A stretch of DNA of 33,862 bases from Synergistota bacterium (lineage in GTDB: Bacteria; Synergistota; Synergistia; Synergistales; Aminobacteriaceae), in NCBI GenBank assembly GCA_022704435.1, contig JAKJGK010000012.1, positions 1-33,862 on the forward strand, written 5' to 3'. The first letter of the stretch is position 1. Each line of letters starts with the position of its first letter. The position numbers and the translations under genes were made by a program. Positions 1 to 10,921 of this stretch are shown here, one piece after another. Below the pieces are notes generated by a model, which ran no database searches, had not been told where the DNA came from, and worked only from the letters and a program-made list of their open reading frames with translations.

Positions 1-1782
1 CGGGCCCGCCTCGTGTATCCCCTTCCTGAACGAAAGCCGCGCGGCCAGCTTGAACGACATCTCGGAGCTGTCGACGTCGTGGTACGATCCGAAGTATAGC
101 GTGGCCTTGAAGTCGACTACGGGGAAGCCGGCCAGGGGGCCCTTGACCATGTTCTCGCGCAGCCCCTTCTCAACCGCCGGGATGAAGCCCTTGGGGATGG
201 CCCCTCCGACGATGCTGTCCTCGAACTCGAATCCCGCGCCCCTCTCGAGCGGGGTGTACCTTATGTGGACATCGCCGTACTGGCCGTGTCCGCCGGTCTG
301 CTTCTTGTGCTTGCCCTGAGCCTCCGCGGTCTTTCGTATCGTCTCCCGGTACGGGACCTGCGGGGTCTTTATATCAAGGTCGACCCCGTAGCGCTCCTTC
401 ATCTTGGCCAGGACTATGTCGATGTGCATGTCGCCCATGCCGGAGAGCACGCTGTCGTTCGTCTCCGGGTTCTTCTCGTAGCTGAGGCTGAGGTCCTCCT
501 CTAGCGTCTTGTTTATCGCGTTGCCCAGCTTGTCCTCGTCCGCCCGGCTCTTAGCTGTTATCGCCACGCTGTACACGGGCTTGGGGAACTCGACGGGAGG
601 ATAGAGGAGCTTCGCCCCCTTCAGGCCAAGCGTGTCACCGACCTGGACGCTCTGCAGCTTCGGCAGGGAGAGGATGTCGCCAACCACTATCTCCTTTACG
701 TCCTTGCCCTCCTTGCCGGTCATGAACTTCAAGGAGCTGATGCGCTCGTCCTCGTGCTTGTTGACGTTGTAGATAGTATTGTCCGAGGTAAGGGTCCCGG
801 AGTTGACCCGGATGAACGAGAGTTTTCCGACGAACGGGTCCACCATGATCTTGAAGCACGAGGCGGAAAAGGGAGCCGACGGGTCTGGCGCGACCTCCAC
901 GGACTCGCCGTCCCTGGTCGCCGTGCGAGGGCGGGACTCCAGTGGCGACGGAAAGTAGTCCACTATGAAATCAAGCACCTGGTGAACTCCGATGTTAAGG
1001 GTGGAGGAGCCTGGGAAGACGGGGAGCAGGAGGCGTTTGGAGATGGCCTTCCTGAGGACCGGGATGAGCTCGTCGTCCGATATGGCCTCGCCGTCCAGGT
1101 ATCGCATCATCAGGTCGTCATCGGCCTCGACCACCGCCTCCACCAGGGCCTCCCTCGCCGCCGCCGCCGCGTCGGCCATGTCCGCCGGGATATCCCCCTC
1201 GACGTACTTGCCGGAGCCGTTGGTCTCGTAGGAGTACGCCCTCCCCTTGAGGACGTCTATCACGCCCTTGAAGGACGACTCGCTGCCGATGGGCAGGAAG
1301 ACCGGGACGGCCTTGTCGCTGTAGTCCGACCTTATGTCCGAGAGGACCTTCTCAAAGTCGGAGTTCTCCCTGTCCAGCTTGGAGATGAAGAATGAGGCGG
1401 GGAGTCCGAACTCCTCTCCCGTCTGCCATGCCTTGTCGGTCTGAACCTCGATTCCGCTTGTTCCGCTGACGACGAGTATCAGCGAGTCGGCGACTCCCAC
1501 GGCGGAGCGCATCTCGCCCACGAAATCCGCAAATCCCGGCGTGTCCAGGGCAAAGAGGGTCTTCCCCCCTCTCTCCATGGTAATGAGCGATGTGTTGATC
1601 GAGATCTGCCTTTTCTGCTCCTCCTGGGAAAAGTCGCTGACCGTATTTCCGTCCTCGACCCTCCCAAGCCTCGTCGTCACTGCGCAATCAAAGAGCATAG
1701 CCTCCACTAGGCTGGTCTTGCCCGCCCCTCCGTGGGCGGCCAGGGCAAAACTACGGGTGTTCTCAGGCTGACGGGTTCCCAT
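1..1782 (-). CDS. fusA: Elongation factor G paralog, C-terminus beyond the window
   Basis: Translational GTPase of the EF-G family. It is open through base 1, giving the first 594 residues of a protein normally near 690. Visible: P-loop AHGGAGKT (residues 16-23), switch II DTPG (80-83), a guanine-specificity motif reading SKLD (134-137) where NKxD is usual, and later EF-G domains with GGHGQYGDV and GGAIPKGF. The P-loop variant, RQISI in place of RGITI, and SKLD resemble the divergent EF-G-like (FusA2-type) paralogs more than the housekeeping EF-G. A canonical copy would then be expected elsewhere in the genome. The ATG at 1782 has an AGGAGGT ribosome binding site about 8 bases upstream. It follows gatB but has its own promoter. 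Its exact role (translocation, recycling or other) cannot be told from sequence. Confidence 0.92.
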   Translation of the reverse strand, partial: MGTRQPENTRSFALAAHGGAGKTSLVEAMLFDCAVTTRLGRVEDGNTVSDFSQEEQKRQISINTSLITMERGGKTLFALDTPGFADFVGEMRSAVGVADSLILVVSGTSGIEVQTDKAWQTGEEFGLPASFFISKLDRENSDFEKVLSDIRSDYSDKAVPVFLPIGSESSFKGVIDVLKGRAYSYETNGSGKYVEGDIPADMADAAAAAREALVEAVVEADDDLMMRYLDGEAISDDELIPVLRKAISKRLLLPVFPGSSTLNIGVHQVLDFIVDYFPSPLESRPRTATRDGESVEVAPDPSAPFSASCFKIMVDPFVGKLSFIRVNSGTLTSDNTIYNVNKHEDERISSLKFMTGKEGKDVKEIVVGDILSLPKLQSVQVGDTLGLKGAKLLYPPVEFPKPVYSVAITAKSRADEDKLGNAINKTLEEDLSLSYEKNPETNDSVLSGMGDMHIDIVLAKMKERYGVDLDIKTPQVPYRETIRKTAEAQGKHKKQTGGHGQYGDVHIRYTPLERGAGFEFEDSIVGGAIPKGFIPAVEKGLRENMVKGPLAGFPVVDFKATLYFGSYHDVDSSEMSFKLAARLSFRKGIHEAGP

Positions 1783-1841
1783 TGCCAACTACCTCCTCCG
1801 GCGTTTCATTCCTTCCCTGCGCACGACAGGGCAACTGGGTT

Positions 1842-1870
1842 ATCTTACTAACAGCGCCTCCGTTAGTCAA
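1842..1870 (-). promoter_or_regulatory. Sigma-70-like promoter for the EF-G paralog, with inverted repeat in the spacer
   Basis: On the minus strand, TTGACT (1865-1870) and TAAGAT (1842-1847) are separated by 17 bases, about 60 bases before the EF-G start. The spacer holds an inverted repeat, CTAAC-N9-GTTAG (1848-1866), which overlaps the last two bases of the -35 box. That is a position where a repressor could act. The promoter call rests on consensus and spacing; the operator is speculative. Confidence 0.6.
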
Positions 1871-1902
1871 TGAATCGTTCAGAAAACAGAGATGGGCGCG
1901 GG

Positions 1903-3393
1903 TCATTCCATCCCCTCCAGAAAACGGGCGATCACGTCCTCGACCGCGCCCGGAGTTGCCCTTCCCCGTGTCTCCTTCATCACCAGGCCGCAGATGAACT
2001 TTCTCTTCTTGCCCTTGAGGTCCCTGCCGCCCATGATCTCCGCGAGCACATCAGGGTTCGCGTCGAGCACGGATTTCGCGGCCAGCTCCAGGTCCTCCTG
2101 CGACAGCCCCCCGTGTGCGCCGCACCTGTCCGTCGCTTCCTGGAGCGACAGCCCCCGGTCCACCATCAACCCGAAGATCTCCTTGGCGACCGTAGTCGAG
2201 GCCCTGCCCTCATCAAGCATGCTCACGAGCAGCCCCAACTCCTCGGGCCTGACGGGGCACTCCTCTATGCCGACTCCCCGTTCGTTCAGAACCCTGAGCA
2301 CCTCGGTGCGAACCCAGTTGGAGGCGCGCAGGGGGGAGGCGCCGGAGCGAACGCACCTCTCGTAGTAGTCCGCGAGGGCCGGCGTCTCGACCAGGACTGC
2401 CGCGTCGACCTCGCTCAGCGAGTAATCGCCGATGAAGCGGGCCTCTCTCTCCCAGGGCATCTCGGGGAGGGAGCTCCGGATCGCGTCCAGCATCTCCCTG
2501 CTCACCTCAATCGGGCCAAGGTCGGGGTCGGGCAGGCAACGGTAGTCCAGGGCGGCCTCCTTGCTTCTCATCGAGGTGGTCACGCCTTCTCCGTCGTTCC
2601 AGTGCCTGGTCTCGCGCTCCAGGGTCCCCCCCGACTCAAGTGTCGCCCTCTGCCTTCGGATCTCGTACTCCAGGGCTCTCTCAACCGAGCGAAGTGAGTT
2701 CATGTTCTTTATCTCGGCCCGGTCCCCCCTGTACAGGATCTCTCCAGTGTCAGCGTTACTTTTCACCACCGAGACATTCGCATCGACGCGCATCGAGCCC
2801 CTGTCCATGTCGCCGTCCGAAACCCCCAGGTAGCGGACGAGCCTTCGAAGCGCGGATACATACTCCCTGGCCTCGCGCGGCGAACCTATGTCCGGGTCGG
2901 ATACTATCTCGGCGAGCGGGACCCCTCCTCTGTTGAAGTCCGCGTAGGACTCCCGCGCCCCCTCCAGCCTGCCGTCCGCGGCGGAGTGCACCAGCTTGCC
3001 CGCATCCTCCTCCAGGTGCAGGCGGGTAATGCCGATCCTCTTCGGCGAGCCCCCGTCACCGCTGATATACAACTCGCCCCTGTCCGCCAGTGGCCGGTCA
3101 TACTGGCTGACCTGGTAGGCCTTGGGCAGATCGGCGTAAAAATAGTGCTTCCTGTGGAAGATGGTGCCGTCGTGTATCTCGCACGACAGCCCCATGGCCG
3201 CCCTGACGGCCAGCTCCACGGCCCTCGCGTTGAGCGTGGGAAGCGCGCCTGGCAGGCCGAGGCACACCGGGCAGACGTTGGTGTTCGGCTCCGCGCCGAT
3301 GTAGTCCGTCGAGCAGGGGCAGAAGAGCTTGGACTCCGTCGCCAGCTGGACGTGGATCTCCAGGCCGATAACCGGGGTGTAGACGTGTCTCAT
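1903..3393 (-). CDS. gatB: Asp-tRNA(Asn)/Glu-tRNA(Gln) amidotransferase subunit B
   Basis: The tRNA-binding and kinase-like subunit of GatCAB. It phosphorylates Glu or Asp on misacylated tRNA so that ammonia can displace the phosphate. The 496 residues are full length. The N-terminus has the family pattern VIGLEIHVQL, a zinc-type Cys set (C25, C27, C41, C44), and conserved HLEEDAGKLVH and IKNMNSLRSVERALEYE blocks. The C-terminus is the helical YqeY-like tail. The start ATG overlaps the gatA stop as ATGA, so translation is probably coupled. GatB looks intact, which contrasts with the altered GatA encoded next to it. Confidence 0.97.
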   Translation of the reverse strand: MRHVYTPVIGLEIHVQLATESKLFCPCSTDYIGAEPNTNVCPVCLGLPGALPTLNARAVELAVRAAMGLSCEIHDGTIFHRKHYFYADLPKAYQVSQYDRPLADRGELYISGDGGSPKRIGITRLHLEEDAGKLVHSAADGRLEGARESYADFNRGGVPLAEIVSDPDIGSPREAREYVSALRRLVRYLGVSDGDMDRGSMRVDANVSVVKSNADTGEILYRGDRAEIKNMNSLRSVERALEYEIRRQRATLESGGTLERETRHWNDGEGVTTSMRSKEAALDYRCLPDPDLGPIEVSREMLDAIRSSLPEMPWEREARFIGDYSLSEVDAAVLVETPALADYYERCVRSGASPLRASNWVRTEVLRVLNERGVGIEECPVRPEELGLLVSMLDEGRASTTVAKEIFGLMVDRGLSLQEATDRCGAHGGLSQEDLELAAKSVLDANPDVLAEIMGGRDLKGKKRKFICGLVMKETRGRATPGAVEDVIARFLEGME

Positions 3394-4886
3394 CGTTCAC
3401 TCCTCCTCTCCCCGGCCTCGTCGCGGGACGCGCGGACTCTCTCGATCGCGGCGGCCGCGGCCAGCAGCCCGGCCTCCCCCCTTCTGGGGGCGATCAGTTG
3501 AACGCCCGCCGGAAGCTCGCCTGCGCCTGCGGCGTTGAACGACAGGGCGGGAAGCCCCGCCAGGCTCGCCTGGACCGTGAAGGACAGGGACAGGCTCATG
3601 CCGAAGTAGTCTCCGTCGAACTCTCCCCTGCGGAAGGCAGTGGTCGGGGTCGTCGGGAGGGCTATGAGATCGCATCCGGCGAGGGCGTCGAGGAGCTCGC
3701 CGACTATCCGGCGCCTGACGTTGGAGGCCCTCAGGTAGCAGTCCTCGTAGCGGTCCGAGCCCAGGATGTAAGTGCCTGCCGCCGCCACCCTCTTCACTTC
3801 CCTGCCGAAGCCCTTGCCCCTGGTCCCGAGGTAGAGCGAGTTCAGCGAGTCAGCCTCCGCAGAGAGGCCGTGGCGCACCCCGTCGAATCGCGCGAGGCTG
3901 GAGCTCGCCTCCGCTGCCAGGAGTACCTGGTAGCACGCCAATCCGTGGTTGAAGGAGAGCGGAAGGTGGACCTCGACGAGCTCCGCGCCGGCCTCCGCCA
4001 GCATGGCCAGGGTTCTGTCGAGGGCTTCGCGGCAAGCGCCCGCGAGGTCGCTTCCTCCCCGCATCTCGGCTACCGTCGCGATCCTCCTGCCCGCCAGGGG
4101 TCTTCTCGCGTCCTTGCCATCCGGCACTGCGACGGCTGCCATATAGTCGGGTCGATCTCCCGGGCTGGACATGGCATCCCTGGGGTCGTGGCCGGATATG
4201 ACCGAAAGGGCCAGGGCGGCATCCTCCACCGTGCGCGACAGTATCCCGAGCTGGTCCATCGACGGGGCAAGGGCTGCGACCCCCCATCGGCTGACAAGGC
4301 CGTAGGTGGGCCTCAGTCCGTAGACCCCGCAGTAAGAGGCGGGCTGCAGCAGGGATCCCCCTGTGTCGCAGGCGAGGGCGAGCGGCGCGTAGCCTGCCGC
4401 GACTGCAGCGGCGCACCCTCCCGCGGATCCCCCAGGGACCCTCCCAGGGTCGCAGGGGTTCGCGGTCGCCCCGAAGGCGGAAGTCTCTGTCGAGCAGCCG
4501 ATGGAGAACTCGTCCATGTTGCCCTTCGCGCAGATGATCGCGCCGGAGGAATCCAGCATCTCCGATGCTGCGGAGTCGTAGGGTGCGATCCACCCCTCGA
4601 GCATCCGGCTTGCGCAGGTCGTAGGCGTCCCGCGGACGCAGATTCCGTCGTCCAGCACCACCGGGACACCCGACAGGGGCCCTGGCCCTTCGCCGCGCGA
4701 GAGGCTTGCGTCCAGGCGCTCGGCCGCGTGCCCCGCCCTCTCCTCGAGGACTGCCAACAGCGCGTGAAGATTCGGCTCCCGCTCCCTCGCGGTCTTCATG
4801 AAGACATCCACCGTCTCTAGCGGCCGGAGTTCTCCCTCGCTCACCCGGCGCGCCGTCTCCGCGGCGGTCATGGATAACTGCATCAC
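3390..4886 (-). CDS. gatA: GatCAB subunit A (amidase family) with altered catalytic site
   Basis: By homology this is the glutaminase subunit that supplies ammonia to GatB. The 498 residues align with GatA along the whole length (MDEFSIGCSTETSAFG, DTGGS, GLRPTYGLVSRWG, SLAGLPALSF). The amidase triad is Lys - cis-Ser - Ser (Lys79, Ser154, Ser178 in the Staphylococcus aureus enzyme, from memory). With the GTG start the positions fall at the same numbers: Ser154 (GGSAGG) and Ser178 (DTGGS) are kept, but residue 79 is Asp (VVLDDGICVRG instead of the usual LKDN). GGSSGG is GGSAGG, GGSIRQP is GGSLLQP, and the Asp of the usual YLxD segment before the NLAG-like motif is Leu434. Glutaminase activity is therefore doubtful. 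The start is GTG 4886 or ATG 4883; both overlap the gatC stop. Confidence 0.93.
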   Translation of the reverse strand: MMQLSMTAAETARRVSEGELRPLETVDVFMKTAREREPNLHALLAVLEERAGHAAERLDASLSRGEGPGPLSGVPVVLDDGICVRGTPTTCASRMLEGWIAPYDSAASEMLDSSGAIICAKGNMDEFSIGCSTETSAFGATANPCDPGRVPGGSAGGCAAAVAAGYAPLALACDTGGSLLQPASYCGVYGLRPTYGLVSRWGVAALAPSMDQLGILSRTVEDAALALSVISGHDPRDAMSSPGDRPDYMAAVAVPDGKDARRPLAGRRIATVAEMRGGSDLAGACREALDRTLAMLAEAGAELVEVHLPLSFNHGLACYQVLLAAEASSSLARFDGVRHGLSAEADSLNSLYLGTRGKGFGREVKRVAAAGTYILGSDRYEDCYLRASNVRRRIVGELLDALAGCDLIALPTTPTTAFRRGEFDGDYFGMSLSLSFTVQASLAGLPALSFNAAGAGELPAGVQLIAPRRGEAGLLAAAAAIERVRASRDEAGERRSER

Positions 4887-5215
4887 AAGGAGCCCTCCTC
4901 GCCCTGCGGATCCAGTATCCTCGGTACGACGAAGAACGACCCGCTCCTCGTGGGCGCCGCATCCAGCACCGCGTCCCTTACGTCCGAGCGCCGAACGGCA
5001 TCCTCCCTGGCCCGCGCGCGGGGCGACCCGAGCGAGGGTTCGCCCCCGGCCGAGACCGCCACCCCCGCCAGCTCGTCGGCGTAGCCCATGAATTCGTTTA
5101 TAAAACCGGCCAGGTCAATCGTCTCCTCCTCGTCCATGAAGATCCTGGCATTGCTTGCGATGCGCGCTGCCAAGGCAATCTCCTGCGCGCCAACACCCTG
5201 TTTTCTCAGTGCCAT
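4883..5215 (-). CDS. gatC: Asp/Glu-tRNA amidotransferase subunit C
   Basis: Small subunit (110 residues) that wraps the GatA-GatB interface. The N-terminus has the helical GatC pattern (IALAARIASNARIF... LAGFINEFMGYADEL) and the C-terminus has the typical FFVVPRIL strand that ends GatC proteins. The middle (about residues 55-85) is longer and more Arg/Ala-rich than usual. The ATG has AGGAGG (5224-5229) eight bases upstream. The 89-base gap to ligA shows no clear promoter or terminator, so gatCAB is probably read through from ligA. Confidence 0.93.
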   Translation of the reverse strand: MALRKQGVGAQEIALAARIASNARIFMDEEETIDLAGFINEFMGYADELAGVAVSAGGEPSLGSPRARAREDAVRRSDVRDAVLDAAPTRSGSFFVVPRILDPQGEEGSL

Positions 5216-5304
5216 TCAAAAGAACCTCCTGATTCAAGCGACAGAAAAACCGCCGCTCGAGAAAAATCACCGGCCGCGCAGGGATCATCGAGCCCGGGAG
5301 CGCT

Positions 5305-7395
<2,091 letters not shown>

Positions 7396-8973
7396 CTACT
7401 CCTCGGGCGTCTCCTTTTCCTTCGAGGCCACCGGCCTCATGGTCGGGAAGAGGATGACGTCGCGGATGGACCTGGAGTCGGTCAGGAACATGACCAGCCG
7501 GTCCACCCCTATCCCCAGGCCTCCGGTCGGGGGCAGGCCGGTCTCGATCGCGTTTATGAAGTCCTCGTCGAAGTCGTGCGCCTCGTCGTCGCCGGCCTCT
7601 TTCTTCCTGAGCTGGTCCTCGAACCGCGCCCTCTGGTCAACTGGATCGTTGAGCTCGCTGAAGGCGTTCGCGACCTCCTTGCCGCAGATGAACAGCTCGA
7701 AGCGGCGGGTGTAGTCCGGGTCGGACGGGTCCCGCTTGGCCAGGGGGGAGATCTCCGTCGGGTGACCGGTGACGAAGGTGGGCTGGATGAGCTTCTCCTC
7801 CACGAAGGCCTCGAACATCAGGTTGAGCACCAGGAAACGGCTCTCGTCTCCCTTCAGCTCGACCCCCCGATCCCTGGCGATGCGCCTGGCCTCCTCGTCG
7901 TCATTGATCTCCCTGAAGTCTATCCCGGTGTACTCCCTCACCAGGTCGAGCATCGAGCCCCTCTTGAACGGCCTGGTGAAGTCCAGGTCCACATCCTGGT
8001 AGCGCACGGGTCCCGAGTTGTCCGGGCCGCGGACCGCGGCGGCGGCGTTCCGTATGATCTCCTCCGTCAGGGTCATCATATCCTCGTAGTCGGCGTAGGC
8101 CCAGTAGACCTCCATCGCGGTGAACTCGGGGTTGTGCATGGGGCTCAGACCCTCGTTGCGGAAGTTCTTCCCGAGCTCGTACACCCTGCCGAACATACCC
8201 ACGATAAGCCGCTTGAGGTAGAGCTCGGTGGCGATCCGCAGGTACATCTCCATCCCCAGGGCGTTATGGTAGGTCTTGAAGGGGCGGGCATTGGCCCCCC
8301 CGGCGAGTACGGACAAAATCGGCGTCTCGACCTCCAGGGTCCCGTGGTCCTCCAGTGTCTTGCGTATGGATGAAATGATCCTGGAGCGCTTGCGGAAGGT
8401 GTCGCGCACCTCGGGGTTGGCGATCAGGTCGGTGTAGCGCCTGCGGTAGCGCAGCTCGGTGTCCCTCAGCCCGTGCCACTTCTCGGGCAGAGGGCGAAGG
8501 GCCTTGCTGAGCAGCACCAGCTTCCTGACGTGAAGCGTCAGCTCGCCGCGCTGCGTCCTGAACGGGTGGCCCGCGACCCCGACCCAGTCGCCGGAGTCGA
8601 CCCACTTCTTCACGAAGGAGTAATCCTCCTCCCCCATGGCGTCCAGCTGGAGATAGAGCTGCAGGATGTCGGTCTCGTCGGCCAGGTTGGCGAAGGTGGC
8701 CTTGCCGTGCTTGCGAAGGGTCATCACCCTGCCGGCGGTCACTATCTCCGCGGACTCGTCGATCTCGTCGACGGCGAGATGCTCGAAGTTCCTGCGCACG
8801 TAGTCCAGATGATGCTTCCACTCCCACTTCTCGTGAAGATAGGGGTTGTAACCCTCCTCGGTCAGCAGGCGCTCCAGCTTGTCCCTGCGCTGGCGCACGA
8901 TCTCGTCGCCAGGGCCGCCGTCCGCCTCCTCCACCGGCGCATTCAGGAGCTCCCTTTCATTCTGCGCATCCAC
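7396..8973 (-). CDS. lysS: Lysyl-tRNA synthetase, class II
   Basis: Charges tRNA-Lys. An N-terminal OB-fold anticodon-binding domain (around GRVMTLRKHGKATFANL) precedes the class II core: motif 2 region (GKNFRNEGLSPMHNPEFTAME) and motif 3 (GLGIGVDRLVMFLTDSRSIR). A GTG at 8973 is chosen as start because GGGGAG (8983-8988) lies nine bases upstream, giving 525 residues. An in-frame TTG at 8994 would lie upstream of that ribosome binding site. The gene sits 38 bases after the dus stop, within the coaX-dus-lysS-ligA-gatCAB run. Confidence 0.97.
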   Translation of the reverse strand: MDAQNERELLNAPVEEADGGPGDEIVRQRRDKLERLLTEEGYNPYLHEKWEWKHHLDYVRRNFEHLAVDEIDESAEIVTAGRVMTLRKHGKATFANLADETDILQLYLQLDAMGEEDYSFVKKWVDSGDWVGVAGHPFRTQRGELTLHVRKLVLLSKALRPLPEKWHGLRDTELRYRRRYTDLIANPEVRDTFRKRSRIISSIRKTLEDHGTLEVETPILSVLAGGANARPFKTYHNALGMEMYLRIATELYLKRLIVGMFGRVYELGKNFRNEGLSPMHNPEFTAMEVYWAYADYEDMMTLTEEIIRNAAAAVRGPDNSGPVRYQDVDLDFTRPFKRGSMLDLVREYTGIDFREINDDEEARRIARDRGVELKGDESRFLVLNLMFEAFVEEKLIQPTFVTGHPTEISPLAKRDPSDPDYTRRFELFICGKEVANAFSELNDPVDQRARFEDQLRKKEAGDDEAHDFDEDFINAIETGLPPTGGLGIGVDRLVMFLTDSRSIRDVILFPTMRPVASKEKETPEE

Positions 8974-9011
8974 TATGCAACTCTCCCCTTTCAAAAACCG
9001 TTCGCACCACT

Positions 9012-10022
9012 CTATCTGATATCCGGCGACACCCGGGTCTCACGCTCCTCGAGCATCGCCCTGAGCTCCTCCCACGAGAGGACCTCGGCCGCGGTCCGCC
9101 TGAGCGCCCCCACCCCCGGCTGTCCCCGGAACATCCCCGAGAGAAGCCTTTTCACCATGAGCGCCGCGATTCGCTGCCCCGCCTCGGCGCATACGCTATC
9201 CCCGAACTCAAGCAGGAGAGCCGTCTGTCTGTCGGGCGCGGGGTCCAGCAGCTCCGGGCTCGTGTCGAGTCCAAGGTGCGCCAGGGTCCTTGGCAACAGG
9301 AACGGGTCCGCGATCACGCCCCTGGCGAGCATTACCGCCACGCAGCCCCCCTCCACGTATTCGGCCGATCTCTCCGTCGTGAAGATGTCCCCGCTCGCGC
9401 AGATCCTCCCCGGAAACAGCGCGGCCAGTCGAACCGGGAGGGATGCGTCGGCTGAACCTTCGTACCTCTGGGCGGGGGTCCTTCCGTGCACGGTCACCGA
9501 TGCGGCCCCGGACCGGAGGAGCCCTTCGCAGAAGGACTCGGTGGACAGGGGCGAGGTTGAAGGGCACTTGCGGATCTTCGGCCAGACCGGGAGCCCCAGG
9601 GAGGCCAGGCGGGCGACCATCTCGAACGCGATGCCCGGCCTTTCGAGAAGCATCGACCCGGCCCCCTTCTTGAGCACCTTGGGCATCGGGCAGGCCATGT
9701 TGATCCCGACGGCGGCGAAACCCCGCTGCTGGCGCAAGGCCACCTCGACACCGGCCGACAGGGTCTCAACATCCCCGGCAAAAAACTGGGCGATCACGGG
9801 CGCCTCTCCGTCGAGTATCGACAGCATCCTCCCGGTCCTGGTCCTCTGTTGGCCGCGTTCTAGCGCGAGCAGCCCGGCGCAGCTTATCATCTCCGTGTGG
9901 ACGGCCCCCGCTCCCAGCCTGGAGAAGAGGAGTCGCAGCGAGGGGATCGTCACCCCCGCCAGGGGCGCGAGCAGCACGGGGTTGTCCAGAAGCAGGCCCC
10001 CTATCGAGAATTTCAGGGGCAT
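9012..10022 (-). CDS. dus: tRNA-dihydrouridine synthase (DusB-like)
   Basis: FMN-dependent reduction of uridine in the tRNA D-loop. The TIM-barrel start LAPLAGVT, the catalytic cysteine motif NMACPMPKVLKKGAGS (Cys111), the HGRTPAQRYEGSAD motif, SGDIFTTE and VMLARGVIADPFLL match the family in order. An ATG at 10022 gives 336 residues and overlaps the coaX stop by ten bases; a longer frame reading inside coaX has no supporting signal. The usual Lys-Ile/Val-Arg active-site strand reads WPKIRKCP. The specific uridine target cannot be decided by eye. Confidence 0.94.
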   Translation of the reverse strand: MPLKFSIGGLLLDNPVLLAPLAGVTIPSLRLLFSRLGAGAVHTEMISCAGLLALERGQQRTRTGRMLSILDGEAPVIAQFFAGDVETLSAGVEVALRQQRGFAAVGINMACPMPKVLKKGAGSMLLERPGIAFEMVARLASLGLPVWPKIRKCPSTSPLSTESFCEGLLRSGAASVTVHGRTPAQRYEGSADASLPVRLAALFPGRICASGDIFTTERSAEYVEGGCVAVMLARGVIADPFLLPRTLAHLGLDTSPELLDPAPDRQTALLLEFGDSVCAEAGQRIAALMVKRLLSGMFRGQPGVGALRRTAAEVLSWEELRAMLEERETRVSPDIR

Positions 10023-10786
10023 TCCGGGCGGTTCCTGTCGAATATGAGCCTCAGCCCCTCCAGGGCGAGCCACTGGTCCACGCGGGTGATGGTCTCCGAG
10101 AGGGAGGCCATCTCGGGCGAATGCCCCCCGGTCGCGACTACCTCGGTCCTCTGTCCCAACTCCTTCCAGGTCCTCCTTACCAGGCGATCGACGAGCCCGG
10201 CGTTGCCGAACATGATCCCGGCCTGTATGGAGCCGATCGTGTTGTTGCCGATAACGCTCCCTGGAGGTACCAGCGAGACCTGGGGAAGCTTGGCGGTCCT
10301 GCCGAACAGCGCCTCCATCCCGGTGACGAGCCCGGGGGCTATCGCCCCGCCTATGTAGGCGCCGTCCTTGTCCAGGATGTCGAGAGTTATGGCGGTTCCA
10401 AAGTCCACCACTACGAGGGGAGCCCCGTAGCGAGCCCTTCCGGCCACGGAGTTGACCAGCCTGTCCGCGCCGACCTCGTGCCTGGGGGAGTAGGCTATCT
10501 CAAGGCCAAGGTCGAGTTCGGCGGTCACCTTGACCGGGCTGACCCCCAGGTACTCCTCCAGCCCCTCTCGCAGGGCGCTGTCAAGCGACGGAACCACGCT
10601 CGAGAATATCGCGCCGTCGATTCCACCTGCATCAATGCCAGATATCGACAGCAGATTCAAAAGGTATATGCCCAGCTCGTCGGATGTGTGACGCTCCGAC
10701 ATCAAGCGCCAATGCCTCTTCAGCTCCGCACCTTCGTAGATTCCGATCACAGTGGTGGTGTTTCCGACGTCGATTACGAGCAGCAT
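10013..10786 (-). CDS. coaX: Type III pantothenate kinase
   Basis: First step of coenzyme A synthesis, phosphorylating pantothenate. It belongs to the ASKHA fold: phosphate-1 motif IDVGNTTT at residues 5-12, GADRL and VVDFGTAITLDIL in the middle, and GGAIAPGL later, matching CoaX in order. The second ATG at 10786 is preferred because GGAGG lies five bases upstream, giving 257 residues. The ATG at 10798 has no ribosome binding site. First gene of the run ending in gatB, with a promoter about 80 bases upstream. Confidence 0.96.
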   Translation of the reverse strand: MLLVIDVGNTTTVIGIYEGAELKRHWRLMSERHTSDELGIYLLNLLSISGIDAGGIDGAIFSSVVPSLDSALREGLEEYLGVSPVKVTAELDLGLEIAYSPRHEVGADRLVNSVAGRARYGAPLVVVDFGTAITLDILDKDGAYIGGAIAPGLVTGMEALFGRTAKLPQVSLVPPGSVIGNNTIGSIQAGIMFGNAGLVDRLVRRTWKELGQRTEVVATGGHSPEMASLSETITRVDQWLALEGLRLIFDRNRPECP

Positions 10787-10864
10787 GTCTGCCTCCATGT
10801 CTCAATGACCCGGGTTTTCGCGCAGGATGGCCGCGATTCAGAAGTTGAGCCGGGACAACATGAT

Positions 10865-10873
10865 ATTATACCA
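10865..10873 (-). promoter_or_regulatory. Extended -10 promoter for the coaX run
   Basis: Minus-strand TGG-TATAAT gives a perfect -10 box (10865-10870) with the TGn extension (10871-10873). No convincing -35 is present at 16-18 bases, which is usual for extended -10 promoters. It lies about 80 bases before the coaX start, downstream of the hairpins that follow the hydrolase gene. Confidence 0.55.
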
Positions 10874-10921
10874 CTTGCTAGGCGAGCCTTTGCGGCGGAG
10901 GATGTCGCCGCTCTCGGCAGA

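Noticed and set aside
1135-1180. GCC/GCG-rich repeat-like run
   Set aside because: It is the coding sequence of an Ala-rich helix in the EF-G paralog, not a DNA repeat.
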